Source: an uncultured Planctomycetota bacterium
Lineage (GTDB): Bacteria; Planctomycetota; Phycisphaerae; UBA1845; Fen-1342
DNA: 64,000 nt
NCBI GenBank assembly: GCA_900696525.1
Contig: CAADGL010000021.1
Coordinates: 186,001 to 250,000 of the forward strand
Direction: 5' to 3'
Each line of letters begins with the position of its first letter. Positions within the stretch are counted from its first letter, which is position 1. Of the stretch, positions 13,264 to 21,330 are shown piece after piece. The notes under the pieces were generated by a model. That model searched no databases, was not told the origin of the DNA, and saw only the letters and a program-made list of their open reading frames with translations. Position numbers and translations under genes: made by a program.

Positions 13264-13294
13264 GCAAACCGCGCGGCGCGCGTTCTTGCACGCG

Positions 13295-13705
13295 TCAGCC
13301 GCCTTCGCGCATCTCGAAGCTCGACTCGACCGGCGGGTACTCGTGCATGCGGCCCGCGTCGCCGGCGGGACGCCGGATGATCCGGTTGCGATGGCCGATG
13401 ATGCTGTCGCGCAGGCGCAGGCCTTCCGGCACCGAGATCGTGTTGTTCCCGCCGAAGATCTCGATCTTCCCGCAGGGCACGCCGTCTTCGAGCGTGACGT
13501 TGTTGCCGTCGCCCGCGATCTTCAGATAGGTCAGGCGCGATCCGTGCACGACCGTGATGTCGTTGCTGTTGCCGAAGATGCCGAACTCGCCGTACCACTC
13601 GCCGCTGCGCGTCATGCGGTGCCCGACCAGGCGGTTATCCGACGGACACCCCGCCACTCCCGCCGCAACCACCAGCAACAGCGCCATAGCCAAGGTTCTA
13701 CTCAT
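13295..13705 (-). CDS. DUF3060-like lipoprotein
   Basis: 136 residues from the ATG at 13705 (AGGA about 8 bases upstream); another in-frame ATG nine bases earlier has no spaced ribosome site. MSRTLAMALLLVVAAGVAGC is a lipoprotein signal. The body is a run of short Asn/Gly-rich beta turns: GIFGNSNDITVVHGS, LKIAGDGNNVTLEDGV, IEIFGGNNTISVPEGL, SIIGHRNRIIRRP. This is the pattern of DUF3060-type proteins, likely a small beta-helix. It converges with the zinc-ribbon gene (30 bases between stops). No enzymatic residues are visible and the role is unknown. Confidence 0.7.
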   Translation of the reverse strand: MSRTLAMALLLVVAAGVAGCPSDNRLVGHRMTRSGEWYGEFGIFGNSNDITVVHGSRLTYLKIAGDGNNVTLEDGVPCGKIEIFGGNNTISVPEGLRLRDSIIGHRNRIIRRPAGDAGRMHEYPPVESSFEMREGG

Positions 13706-13924
13706 GGTCCGCATCCTGAGAAGGGCCTATTCCTGATCCACTCGCATGGCGATCACGACCGACTCACGCCGCCGGGAATGTACCGCGCGGAATCAACCGT
13801 GGCCAGCGCACGCCGGGCAGCGCGCCGGCCGGCGGCGGGCGCTGCACGCCAAGGGCGAAGCGAGCCGTCCGGCCGTCGTGAGCCGGGCCCCCGCCGCGGG
13901 CTCCGGGGCGCGCTCGCCGACGCC
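13706..13924. other. 219-base gap with no supported gene
   Basis: Between the DUF3060-like lipoprotein start and the stop of the small HicB-like gene. Open frames cross it but none has a ribosome site or a recognisable product. I see no clear terminator. Confidence 0.4.
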
Positions 13925-14140
13925 TCAGCCCGACCGCGCGAAGTCCGCCGATATCTCCCGCGCCGCCGTCCGCAGCGCCTCCTCCAGCGTTTCGCACATT
14001 AGCGTGGCGACCGGCGGATCCTGGCACTCCGCCCGCCAGCGTCCGCGTTCGTAGATCAGCTTCAGCGGAATCTGCCGCGACGCGCTGAACTCCGCCTCGG
14101 CCCGGTCCACCTCGATCGTCAGGGGCAGGCGAAAAATCAT
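13925..14140 (-). CDS. Small HicB-like protein without a HicA partner
   Basis: 71 residues. ATG at 14140 with TTGGAG about 8 bases upstream. The sequence IPLKLIYERGRWRAECQDPPVATLMCETLEEALRTAAREIS follows the HicB-like pattern: a strand with an aromatic residue, a strand, then a T-LEEA-helix. HicB proteins are antitoxins paired with HicA, but many solitary homologues exist with unknown roles. No HicA-like frame is visible on either side, so a toxin-antitoxin role is not supported here. The ribosome site lies within an imperfect palindrome (TTGGAATACTCCAA at 14138-14151), a possible self-binding site, though this may be chance. Confidence 0.6.
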   Translation of the reverse strand: MIFRLPLTIEVDRAEAEFSASRQIPLKLIYERGRWRAECQDPPVATLMCETLEEALRTAAREISADFARSG

Positions 14141-14306
14141 TGGAATACTCCAATCTGGCCGGCTCAGGTCACCGCGCAGCCCTTGCGCGGTCCGGGAATC
14201 GGCTGCTTCGGTCGGGGCGGCGGACGGGCGAATACCCGCAGGTGGTGTCGCCCGTGTGCCGATATACCGTCAGTCTCATCGGCATGCTGCCCGGGAGAGG
14301 ATTCGA

Positions 14307-15371
14307 TTGCTTTCGTTCATCCGCCAGTGCATCACCTATCTGTTCACGGAGCCGGCCGAGCCGCCCACTCCGGTCCGGGCCGAGAAGGACGACGTCCCGG
14401 CGGATCTGGAGCAGGCGACCGCCCTGGCGGAGCAGGCGCTGGAGCAGGACTTTCCGCAGCCGGAGCTGGCGTGGTGGATTCCCGATCCGAGCCGGGTCGA
14501 GCCCCCGCGTCCGCAGGCCAAGCAGCAGGCGGTTGACCGCGCACTGCACGATCAGCTCACCAAGGCGCTCGACGACAAGAACCTCGAGCTGCCGCGCATG
14601 CCGCACGTGGCCCAGCGGGCCCTGCTGGCGCTGCGTGACGAGAACGTGAACTACCCGGAGCTGGCGGAGCTGATCGGCCAGGACCCGGTGCTCTCGGCCG
14701 AAATCCTGCGCGTCGCCAACTCGGTGCTCTTCCGCGCCGTGCGCGAGGTTACCCAGCTCGAACAAGCCTTCACGCGCCTCGGCCAGCGCCACCTCCGCTC
14801 CTGCATCCTCGGCGTGTCCTTCAAAGGCATCACGATCCGCATCGGCGGCGCCGAGCGCAGCATCGGCGAGGAGCTGTGGCGCCGCTCGATGGTCGCGGGC
14901 GTCGTGCTGCGGCAGTTCGCGTCGCGCTTCGGACTGCCCGAGGAAGAGGCCTTCCTGGTCGGGCTGCTGCACGACATCGGCATGCTGGTCGTGCTGAAGG
15001 TAACGCACGAGTACCAGCAGCTCCACGGCCGGCCCGTGCCGCGCACGCTCTTCGACCAGCTCGCCGACGACTGGCACCAGCACGTCGGGCTGCGGCTGGC
15101 GGAGGCCTGGAACCTGCCCGATCCGCTGCCCGAGCTCATCGGCACCCACCACCGCGAGGTCCGCGAGGGCGACCCGCTGCGGACCTACCGACTACTGATC
15201 CAGCTCGCGGACGTGGCCTGCGAGATGCTCGGCTACAGCCCCTACAAGGCCCACGACTTCTTCGGCCTGCCGTGCGTCACTCAACTCAACCTGAAGAACG
15301 ACGCCGACACCCGCCGGCTGCTGAGCGAGATTCCGCGCCTGCTGCCCGATCTCGTGCCTGCGCCGCGCTGA
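14307..15371 (+). CDS. HDOD-domain signalling protein
   Basis: 354 residues. I chose the TTG at 14307 because GGAGAGGA lies 5-6 bases upstream. The ATG 51 bases earlier has no such site and would add an Arg/His-rich tail. Residues about 80-330 form the HDOD domain: LPRMPHVAQRALLALRDENVNYPELAELIGQDPVLSAEILRVANS is the hallmark start, followed by FLVGLLHDIGMLVVL and IGTHHREVREGD. HDOD proteins resemble HD phosphohydrolases. Here an HD pair is kept (LLHDIG), but a full set of metal ligands cannot be confirmed by eye. Known members act in c-di-GMP, stress or motility signalling. It stands alone between divergent and convergent neighbours. Confidence 0.85.
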   Translation: MLSFIRQCITYLFTEPAEPPTPVRAEKDDVPADLEQATALAEQALEQDFPQPELAWWIPDPSRVEPPRPQAKQQAVDRALHDQLTKALDDKNLELPRMPHVAQRALLALRDENVNYPELAELIGQDPVLSAEILRVANSVLFRAVREVTQLEQAFTRLGQRHLRSCILGVSFKGITIRIGGAERSIGEELWRRSMVAGVVLRQFASRFGLPEEEAFLVGLLHDIGMLVVLKVTHEYQQLHGRPVPRTLFDQLADDWHQHVGLRLAEAWNLPDPLPELIGTHHREVREGDPLRTYRLLIQLADVACEMLGYSPYKAHDFFGLPCVTQLNLKNDADTRRLLSEIPRLLPDLVPAPR

Positions 15372-15597
15372 GACCCCGATCCGAGCCGCACCCGCCAGGC
15401 GTTGCGCCAGGACGGCCGCATGGCGCCGGGCCACCGCTCGACCGGCTCCGCGACGACGCCGCGCCGCCCCTTCGCCGGATCGCCGCGCCGCCGCTAGAAT
15501 GCCCGCCGCCGAGCGCCGCGGACGCGGGCCCGCCGCCGGGCGCCCGGGTCCGGCGCGTCGTTCGCGCCGGCGGGGGTCGACTGTTTAGAGGTCTTAG
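15372..15597 (+). promoter_or_regulatory. glyS upstream region with a -10-like box
   Basis: A TAGAAT box at 15495-15500 would start a transcript near 15507, giving a leader of about 90 bases. The matching -35 (TTCGCC, 18 bases upstream) is weak. The rest of the stretch is very GC-rich without a supported gene. I see no T-box-like structure. Confidence 0.3.
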
Positions 15598-17298
15598 ATG
15601 GCTGATACGTCGTTCATGGAGAAGCTCGTCGCCCTGTGCCGGCGGCGCGGGTTCATTTTTCAATCGAGCGAGATCTACGGCGGCATCGGGGGGTTCTGGG
15701 ACTACGGGCCGCTGGGGGTGGAGCTGAAGCGCAACATCAAGGACGCGTGGTGGCACGACCACGTGACGAACCCGCCGCTGGGGCCGGATGGCGATGAGAT
15801 TCAGATGGTCGGACTGGATTGCTCGATCATCATGAACCCGAAGGTCTGGGAGGCGAGCGGACACGCGACGGGGTTTGCGGATCCGATGCAGACTTGTCGC
15901 CACTGCAAAAAGTTGTTTCGAGCCGATCAGGTTAAGCCGCAACTCCAGGATGCAGAATGGTACAAAGAGCTCTGCGGGCTCTGGGCTCCAGGAGACCACG
16001 CTCCGATCAACGCACTACGCCGATGGGCGGAGAAGCGTGGACCGCGAATGGCGCCAGGCCTGGCATTAGTACGGGACACGGATGCCGTTCTCCAAGCTAT
16101 CGGGCAGGTGCGCGTCGACTCGGGCGGGCGCGATCCCCAAGCTGAGAGGTTCTTTTCTCACTATATCTTCGGAGCCGATGGCGAGCACTTCGCGTCCGAT
16201 GCCTGTCCCAACTGCGGCGGCGACCTGACCGAACCGCGCATGTTCAACTTGATGTTTGAGTCGCACGCCGGCGCGGTGCAAAGTGACGATAACAAGGTAT
16301 ACCTGCGTCCCGAAACCGCGCAGGGCATCTTCGCCAACTTCAAAAACGTCCTCGACACTTCGCGTGTCAAGATCCCCTTCGGAATCGCGCAGGTCGGCAA
16401 AGCCTTCCGCAACGAGATCAACCCGCGCAACTTCACGTTTCGCTCGCGCGAGTTCGAGCAGATGGAGATCGAGTTCTTCTGCCGCGAGGAGGACGCGATG
16501 GACTGGTACCAGTTCTGGCGCCACCAGCGCTACAACTGGTACGTAAACCTCGGCCTCAAGAGCGACAAGCTGCGCCTGCGCGACCAGGGCAAGGAAGAGC
16601 TGGCGCACTATTCGAAGGCCTGCGCCGACATCGAGTACCTCTTCCCCTTCTCGGACGAGCACCAGGAGCTCGAAGGCTGCGCCCATCGCGGCAACTTCGA
16701 CCTGACCCAGCACGCGCAGCACAGCGGCAAGGACCTGAGCTACTTTGACGACGAGGCCTGGCAGCGCGACGCCGCCAAGTTCGCCGACAACAAGGACGCC
16801 GCAAAGGCCGCCAAGGAGAAGCCGCCGTACCGCTTCCTGCCGACCGTGATCGAGCCCTCCGCCGGCGCGGACCGGGCCGCGCTGGCGTTCCTGTGCGAGG
16901 CCTACACCGAAGACAGCAAGCCCGACGCCAAAGGCGTCATGCAGACGCGCGTCTACATGCGCTTCCACCCGCGCCTCGCGCCCATCAAGGCCGCCTTCTT
17001 TCCCCTCGTCAACAAGGAGGGCATGCCCGACCTGGCCTACCAGCTCTACCGCGACGCCAAGCAGCACATGAACGTCTTCTACGACGACGGCGGCTCCATC
17101 GGCCGCCGCTACGCCCGCATGGACGAGGCCGGAACCCCCTTCTGCGTCACCATCGACGGCGACACGATCAAACCCGACGGTGAGAACGCCGGCACCGTCA
17201 CCATCCGCGACCGCGACACGCTGGAGCAGGTGCGGGTGAGGACCGGCGACGTCGTCGGCTGGCTGCGCGCCAGGGTCGGCAGCGGCCAGGCGCCCTGA
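15598..17298 (+). CDS. glyQS: Glycyl-tRNA synthetase, single-chain dimeric type
   Basis: 566 residues. Charges tRNA-Gly with glycine using ATP in the cytoplasm. Class II hallmarks are present: RGFIFQSSEIYGGIGGFWDYGPLGVELKRNIK at the start, NKVYLRPETAQGIFANFKNV, FGIAQVGKAFRNEINPRNFTFRSREFEQMEIEFF (motif 2), and C-terminal PSAGADRAALAFLCEAY (motif 3). Two Cys pairs, CRHCKKLFRAD (about 100-103) and CPNCGGDLTEPRMFNLMF (about 202-205), form the usual zinc site. They are about 100 residues apart, longer than I expect, and DNA at 15,900-16,200 is less GC-rich in third positions than its surroundings. C-terminal anticodon domain: MRFHPRLAPIKAAFFPLVNKEGMPDLAYQLY. Start ATG is preceded by AGGTCTTAG. 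Confidence 0.95.
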   Translation: MADTSFMEKLVALCRRRGFIFQSSEIYGGIGGFWDYGPLGVELKRNIKDAWWHDHVTNPPLGPDGDEIQMVGLDCSIIMNPKVWEASGHATGFADPMQTCRHCKKLFRADQVKPQLQDAEWYKELCGLWAPGDHAPINALRRWAEKRGPRMAPGLALVRDTDAVLQAIGQVRVDSGGRDPQAERFFSHYIFGADGEHFASDACPNCGGDLTEPRMFNLMFESHAGAVQSDDNKVYLRPETAQGIFANFKNVLDTSRVKIPFGIAQVGKAFRNEINPRNFTFRSREFEQMEIEFFCREEDAMDWYQFWRHQRYNWYVNLGLKSDKLRLRDQGKEELAHYSKACADIEYLFPFSDEHQELEGCAHRGNFDLTQHAQHSGKDLSYFDDEAWQRDAAKFADNKDAAKAAKEKPPYRFLPTVIEPSAGADRAALAFLCEAYTEDSKPDAKGVMQTRVYMRFHPRLAPIKAAFFPLVNKEGMPDLAYQLYRDAKQHMNVFYDDGGSIGRRYARMDEAGTPFCVTIDGDTIKPDGENAGTVTIRDRDTLEQVRVRTGDVVGWLRARVGSGQAP

Positions 17299-17356
17299 GC
17301 GCGGCGCCGGCCGGTCGCTTCCACCTGGTTACCGCGCCAGCCTGTTGCCTGGCACT

Positions 17357-17836
17357 TCAATAGAAGACCGTCACGATCAGGTGCGGGTCCGCGTGCTTGC
17401 CCTCGATCACGCCGATGCTGCTCGTCGCGAACTTGATCTCCACGTCCTCGTGCGCGTCCGTCCACTCGTTGATCTGCTCGTTCAGGTGCGCAAAGGACGC
17501 GTCCGTCAGCTTGCAGTGGAACGTCCGGCAGCGCGTCGCGCTCGTTACCCCCCGCAGCAGCGGCCGCCGATACTGTCGCTCCGCCGCCCCGCGCGGCGCA
17601 CCGCTCGTGTACTGAATCCGCCGCGACGGCGCCGACGCGTCCGCGGCCGCCCCGTCCTCGAGCGACAGGCTGGGCTCCTCCGAAGCCGATTCCGCGGCCT
17701 CCTGCGCCTGCTGGGTGCAATGCGGGCACAGCAGCCGCCCGCCGACGCGCGTCGCCAAGCCGGAGTTCAGCATCTCCGGGTAAACCGTCGCCCCGCAGGC
17801 GCCGCAGGTGTGAACATGCTCGGACTTGACCGACAT
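17357..17836 (-). CDS. Zinc-ribbon protein of unknown function
   Basis: 159 residues; ATG preceded by AAGGAG at 8 bases. N-terminal ribbon HTCGACGATVYPEML...LLCPHCTQQAQ (two Cys pairs), an acidic Ala/Ser-rich linker (about 45-70), then a compact alpha/beta part: RTFHCKLTDASFAHLNEQINEWTDAHEDVEIKFATSSIGVIEGKHADPHLIVTVFY. That ending, strand-rich and finishing in FY, looks like a small folded domain of its own. No signal peptide. It converges with glyQS, 58 bases between stops. I do not recognise the family or function. Confidence 0.75.
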   Translation of the reverse strand: MSVKSEHVHTCGACGATVYPEMLNSGLATRVGGRLLCPHCTQQAQEAAESASEEPSLSLEDGAAADASAPSRRIQYTSGAPRGAAERQYRRPLLRGVTSATRCRTFHCKLTDASFAHLNEQINEWTDAHEDVEIKFATSSIGVIEGKHADPHLIVTVFY

Positions 17837-18019
17837 GCCCGGCTCCTTGTGTCGTGATCGGCGTCTCGTGGTCGGCCGGAAATGCGCCCCCGGGGCCGAT
17901 GGGGCCGACGCGGTCGAACTTGCCGATGTACGTACAATAGCGGCGAGTCGCCGCGCGCGGCAATCGCCGCCGCTTCCGGGGCTGGCCCGTTACCGGTTCT
18001 GAACCAAGGAGAACTGCGC

Positions 18020-18463
18020 ATGTCGTTCCGTTGCCACGTCGGACCCGTGCTCGCGCGCCTCGCCAGCCTCCCGGTCGCCGCCGTCCTCGTCGCCGGCTGC
18101 CCCCAGACGCCCGGCCTCGCTGACCAGGATCCCAACGATACGACCCCCGACGCCGTCGCCGTCACGCAGAACACGGCCCCCGTCGCCTCTGCCGGCGACG
18201 ACCTCGTCGTCTTCAGCGGCGACTTTGTCGTGCTCGACGGCGCCGCCTCCTTCGACCCCGACGGCGACCGGATCGTGTTCATCTGGCGGCAGGTGACCGA
18301 GTCGCCCGAGGTCACGCTGATCGACGGCTTCTCGTCGCGGCCGCGCTTCTTCGCGCCGGCGGTGGCGACCGGGGCCGTCGTGACGTTCCGGCTGACGGTA
18401 GTCGACGGCTTCGCCGTCGCAACGGATGACGTAACGGTGACGATCCTGCCGGCGGTGCAGTAG
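18020..18463 (+). CDS. Lipoprotein with a PKD/REJ-like domain
   Basis: 147 residues from the ATG at 18020, with AAGGAG about 8 bases upstream. MSFRCHVGPVLARLASLPVAAVLVAGC is a lipoprotein signal. Residues about 50-145 are one Ig-like domain of PKD type: NTAPVASAGDDLVVFSGDFVVLDGAASFDPDGDRIVFIWRQVTES...TFRLTVVDGFAVATDDVTVTIL. Such domains bind proteins or glycans on cell surfaces. Two hairpins with terminator character follow the stop. No operon partner is visible. Confidence 0.8.
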   Translation: MSFRCHVGPVLARLASLPVAAVLVAGCPQTPGLADQDPNDTTPDAVAVTQNTAPVASAGDDLVVFSGDFVVLDGAASFDPDGDRIVFIWRQVTESPEVTLIDGFSSRPRFFAPAVATGAVVTFRLTVVDGFAVATDDVTVTILPAVQ

Positions 18464-18564
18464 GCGGACGGCGCGGGCGGCACGGGCCAGACGACGCGAA
18501 CCCGGAAAGACGGCGGCGGGTGCGTGATCCGCCCCGCGGGCCACCACCTGCGGACCGCGGCACA

Positions 18565-18602
18565 AAATCGGCCGCACACCAGGACTCCGGCGCGGCCGAT
18601 TT
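18565..18602. terminator. Hairpin, likely terminator (first of two)
   Basis: AAATCGGCCGC at 18565-18575 pairs with GCGGCCGATTT at 18592-18602, loop of 16 bases. A short T-rich end on both strands allows action in either direction. It lies between convergent genes ending at 18463 and 18686. Confidence 0.6.
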
Positions 18603-18623
18603 CATTGTGTATGGGCGGCCAAC

Positions 18624-18663
18624 AAAGAAGGGGCACGACGGGTTCCGTCGTGCCCCTTTCTTT
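18624..18663. terminator. Strong bidirectional intrinsic terminator
   Basis: A 12-bp perfect stem: GGGGCACGACGG at 18630-18641 pairs with CCGTCGTGCCCC at 18645-18656, loop GTT. It is flanked by AAAGAA on the left and TTTCTTT on the right, so both strands give a stem followed by U residues. It serves the convergent PKD lipoprotein and prepilin-like genes. Confidence 0.85.
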
Positions 18664-18685
18664 AACATACAAGCGGGCTAGCGAA

Positions 18686-19660
18686 CTACGGAATGATGAT
18701 CGTATCCGTATTAACAAGCGGCGCAAGTGACGGATTCTGGTTGCCGCCGTTGTCCGGATCCAGCCCGATGAGCGGCGACAGGATGTTGGTGTACGAATCC
18801 TGCACCGTGTAGATGTTGTCGTTGTTCACGCCGACGATGGGCTTCTTCAGGAAGTCGGCGTGACTGTCGAGGAACAGCGTCGACTGGCCCTCGCCGTTGT
18901 GGTTCTGGCTGTTGTACGGGCGCCAGCGCTCGGTGCTGGCCTTGACGATCTCCTCAAGCGTGGAGCCGATGCCGGTCGGGGCGCCATTGCCGGGTACGAA
19001 CGTGTCATTCGTCGTGTCGTTCATGCCGCCCGTTCCGGACGTGAAGTACGGGCCCTTGTCAGCGCCGATGACCATGCGGACGTCCAGGCCGGTGCGCGGC
19101 TTAGCGCGGCGGCCAATCGGCATCTGGTAGCCGTAGCTCAGGTAGGGGTAGCCGCGGAAGTCGAAGCGGTTGACGCCCGGCTGGGCCGCGGACTCGGGCG
19201 GCGGGCTGGCGTCGCCCTGGCGGTTGCGCAGGTCGTCTTCCTGGTCGCTCGCGCTGGGACAGATGAACTGCCCGGGCGTCGACTGGCCGGCAATGACCAT
19301 CAGGAACAGCGAGCGGCTCGGGTGAGAGTACGTCGAGGACGTGCTGGTCGACGTCTGTTGCGTGATCTTCAGTGTGCCCGTGCTTCCCATGGTCCCTATG
19401 AACTGGTGCGTCACGGTTTGGGGCGCAGCGGCGGCGTTTCCGAGTTGGCCACCCGTGTAGTGAATCGGGAACCACTCGTAGTTGTCGTTGGCATAGATGT
19501 TCATGCCCTGGCCGATGCCGCGCATGTTCGACCCGCAGGTGACGCGCTTGGCCAGCTCGCGCGCCCGCGAGAGGCTCGGCAGCAGGATGGAGATCAGCAG
19601 CGCGATGATCGCCACCACCACCAGCAGCTCAATCAGCGTAAAACCTTTCCTCTTCTTCAC
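18686..19660 (-). CDS. Type IV prepilin-like / type II secretion pseudopilin-like protein
   Basis: 324 residues from the GTG at 19660 (GGGAGG about 9 bases upstream). After KKRK comes the prepilin motif [17 protein letters not shown], with Gly before Phe for prepilin-peptidase cleavage and the conserved Glu5, then [38 protein letters not shown]. This is the N-terminus of the very large planctomycete family of secreted prepilin-like proteins. The C-terminal part has [14 protein letters not shown], the H-x-DG-type ending of the family. They are exported through type II/IV machinery; individual roles are mostly unknown. No pilus genes are nearby. A promoter at 20094-20121 suggests a leader of more than 400 bases. 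Confidence 0.9.
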   Translation of the reverse strand: MKKRKGFTLIELLVVVAIIALLISILLPSLSRARELAKRVTCGSNMRGIGQGMNIYANDNYEWFPIHYTGGQLGNAAAAPQTVTHQFIGTMGSTGTLKITQQTSTSTSSTYSHPSRSLFLMVIAGQSTPGQFICPSASDQEDDLRNRQGDASPPPESAAQPGVNRFDFRGYPYLSYGYQMPIGRRAKPRTGLDVRMVIGADKGPYFTSGTGGMNDTTNDTFVPGNGAPTGIGSTLEEIVKASTERWRPYNSQNHNGEGQSTLFLDSHADFLKKPIVGVNNDNIYTVQDSYTNILSPLIGLDPDNGGNQNPSLAPLVNTDTIIIP

Positions 19661-20093
19661 GTTCAAGACCTCCCAGCAAGTGCTCGCGTCCCTTTGGTCC
19701 GACTGGCCCCGCCACGCCGGCGTTTGGCCTCGGGAATCGGTAACGAAAGAGGGCTGACTGCACCTTTCAGGCTCGGCGGCCGCGTTGGTGCGGTCCCTGT
19801 CGCCAGTCTTCGAACCGCGGTCGCGAGGTGCGCAGACCGAACACCGGTCCGCTTCGCACTCGGGTCGCACTGCGAGCGCTCTGCGGCCTGCCGCGGTTCT
19901 ACCCATTCTGCTCGTGGACCGCCCGGCGGGACTGCCGGACTCGCTGCGGAAGGAAGGTCTCGCGATCGGCGATGACGCAAGAATGAATAATGGCTCGAAA
20001 TACAATATCGCCGTATGAAACGCGATCTATGAACCGTATCGACCTTCTGCCAGCGCGTAGCCTCCCTCGCGAACGAACTCAGGGTCCATGTAT
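19661..20093 (-). other. Long leader or intergenic region upstream of the prepilin-like gene
   Basis: About 430 bases between the predicted start of transcription and the GTG of the prepilin-like gene. No convincing gene fills it. A 20-codon frame (20027-20089, minus) starts almost exactly at the predicted transcript start, so it could be a leaderless short peptide, but its product is not recognisable. A less GC-rich patch lies at 19,980-20,030. Confidence 0.35.
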
Positions 20094-20121
20094 AGCCTAA
20101 CACGTCCGCCGTTGCTGTCAA
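20094..20121 (-). promoter_or_regulatory. Promoter upstream of the prepilin-like gene
   Basis: On the minus strand: TTGACA, 16-base spacer, TAGGCT (followed by ATACAT). A near-consensus -35 in GC-rich DNA. Predicted start of transcription near 20087. Confidence 0.65.
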
Positions 20122-20192
20122 GCGGCTTTTGGCGAAGCCGCTCCGCTCCGGGGCCCAGCCAGGCCCGCCCCCGCCCCCCATCCCGTGCGCGC

Positions 20193-21266
20193 TCACGATT
20201 CCATTTGCAGCGCGATGTGCTCCACGTCCGCAGCGTGCCACCGCCCGACGGCGTCGCTTCCCGCGGCGGCGAGGTAGGGCACGTGCAGCCCCCTGGTCAG
20301 CCCGCGTCGCCGGCGCTCCACCGACAGCAGCCCCAGCCCCACGCTGTCCACGGCCACCGGGTCGAAGCTCATCAGCACCGCGCCGCCCGACGCCAGTTGC
20401 TGCTCGGTCGCGTCCGGGCCGCCGTCGATCACCACGCGCAGCGCGCTGAGAACGTTGAGCCGCAGCCGCGACGCCACCGGCGGCGCGCCGACGACGTGTC
20501 CGACAAACGGCGCGCAGCCGTTCGCGTGGTAGCGCCCCGGCCGGCGGATCACTGCGTGCGAGATGTTCTTCATGCACCCCGACATGCCGGCGATCTGGTG
20601 CGTCTTGAGCGTGCCGACGTTGATCACCGCATCGGCGTCGACAAAGTACCGTGCGAGCGACTCGACGTTCGAGCCGACGCGGATCGACTCCGCCCAGCCC
20701 GCCCGCGGCTGCCCGGTGCCGAGCTCATCCGCAAGGTGCTCGGGCGCTTCGACCAGCGTGATGGCCTTCGTCGGCAGCCCCGCCCGGCGCAGCGAATCCA
20801 CCAGCACGCGGGCGATCGCCGCGTTCGTCGCGATCAGCTCCGCCCCAACCGAGTTGAACTTCACCGCGACCTGCTGCGCCCCGTTCAGCACGCTCCGCCA
20901 CGCCTCGCCCAGGTCGCCCGCCGACGTTAGCGCCAGCAGCCCCTGGTCCATCATCTCCACCAGCGTCACGACGTCCACGACCGACGACCGCAGCACCAGC
21001 CGCGAGTTCACCTCGACCACGCGCGAGCGCGGCCCGGAACGCTGCATCCACCACGGCGCCGGGTTCGACAGCGGCTGCGACGCGGGCGGCTGAGCCGGCG
21101 CCGTCGTGGCGGGCCGCGATGAAGGCCCGCCTTCGCCCGGAGGCGTGGCGGCGCCCGCCGCGGCGGGCAGAATGGGCGCGAGTGTCGCGCCGAGCGCCGC
21201 ACCCAGCACCTGGCGCCGGGTGGGCCGCTGGAGAGCGGAGTCCTGTTTGGCCGTGTCGGAGTCCAT
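20193..21266 (-). CDS. Tat-exported DUF362 protein
   Basis: 357 residues from the ATG at 21266; the ribosome site is weak (AAAGATAACG), and the frame is open further upstream without a site. The N-terminus has RPTRRQVLGAALGATLAPILPAAAGAA, a twin-arginine signal followed by a Pro/Ala-rich linker. The body matches DUF362: VAVKFNSVGAELIATNAAIARVLVDSLRRAGLPTKAITLVEAPE, then DADAVINVGTLKTHQIAGMSGCMKNISHAVI and LRVVIDGGPDATEQQ...LMSFDPVAVDSVG. Members often carry ferredoxin domains, but no CxxC cluster is present here. Function unknown; probably a folded cofactor-binding periplasmic protein. Its start is back to back with the UDP-sugar pyrophosphorylase gene, 64 bases apart. Confidence 0.85.
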   Translation of the reverse strand: MDSDTAKQDSALQRPTRRQVLGAALGATLAPILPAAAGAATPPGEGGPSSRPATTAPAQPPASQPLSNPAPWWMQRSGPRSRVVEVNSRLVLRSSVVDVVTLVEMMDQGLLALTSAGDLGEAWRSVLNGAQQVAVKFNSVGAELIATNAAIARVLVDSLRRAGLPTKAITLVEAPEHLADELGTGQPRAGWAESIRVGSNVESLARYFVDADAVINVGTLKTHQIAGMSGCMKNISHAVIRRPGRYHANGCAPFVGHVVGAPPVASRLRLNVLSALRVVIDGGPDATEQQLASGGAVLMSFDPVAVDSVGLGLLSVERRRRGLTRGLHVPYLAAAGSDAVGRWHAADVEHIALQMES

Positions 21267-21330
21267 CGTTATCTTTATCGGGGCTTTTCGCGGGCCGGCT
21301 TCACCGGCCGGGAAGGCAAACGGGGCGAGC

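Noticed and set aside
13925..14140. HicAB toxin-antitoxin pair
   Set aside because: Only a HicB-like frame is present; no HicA-like frame on either side.
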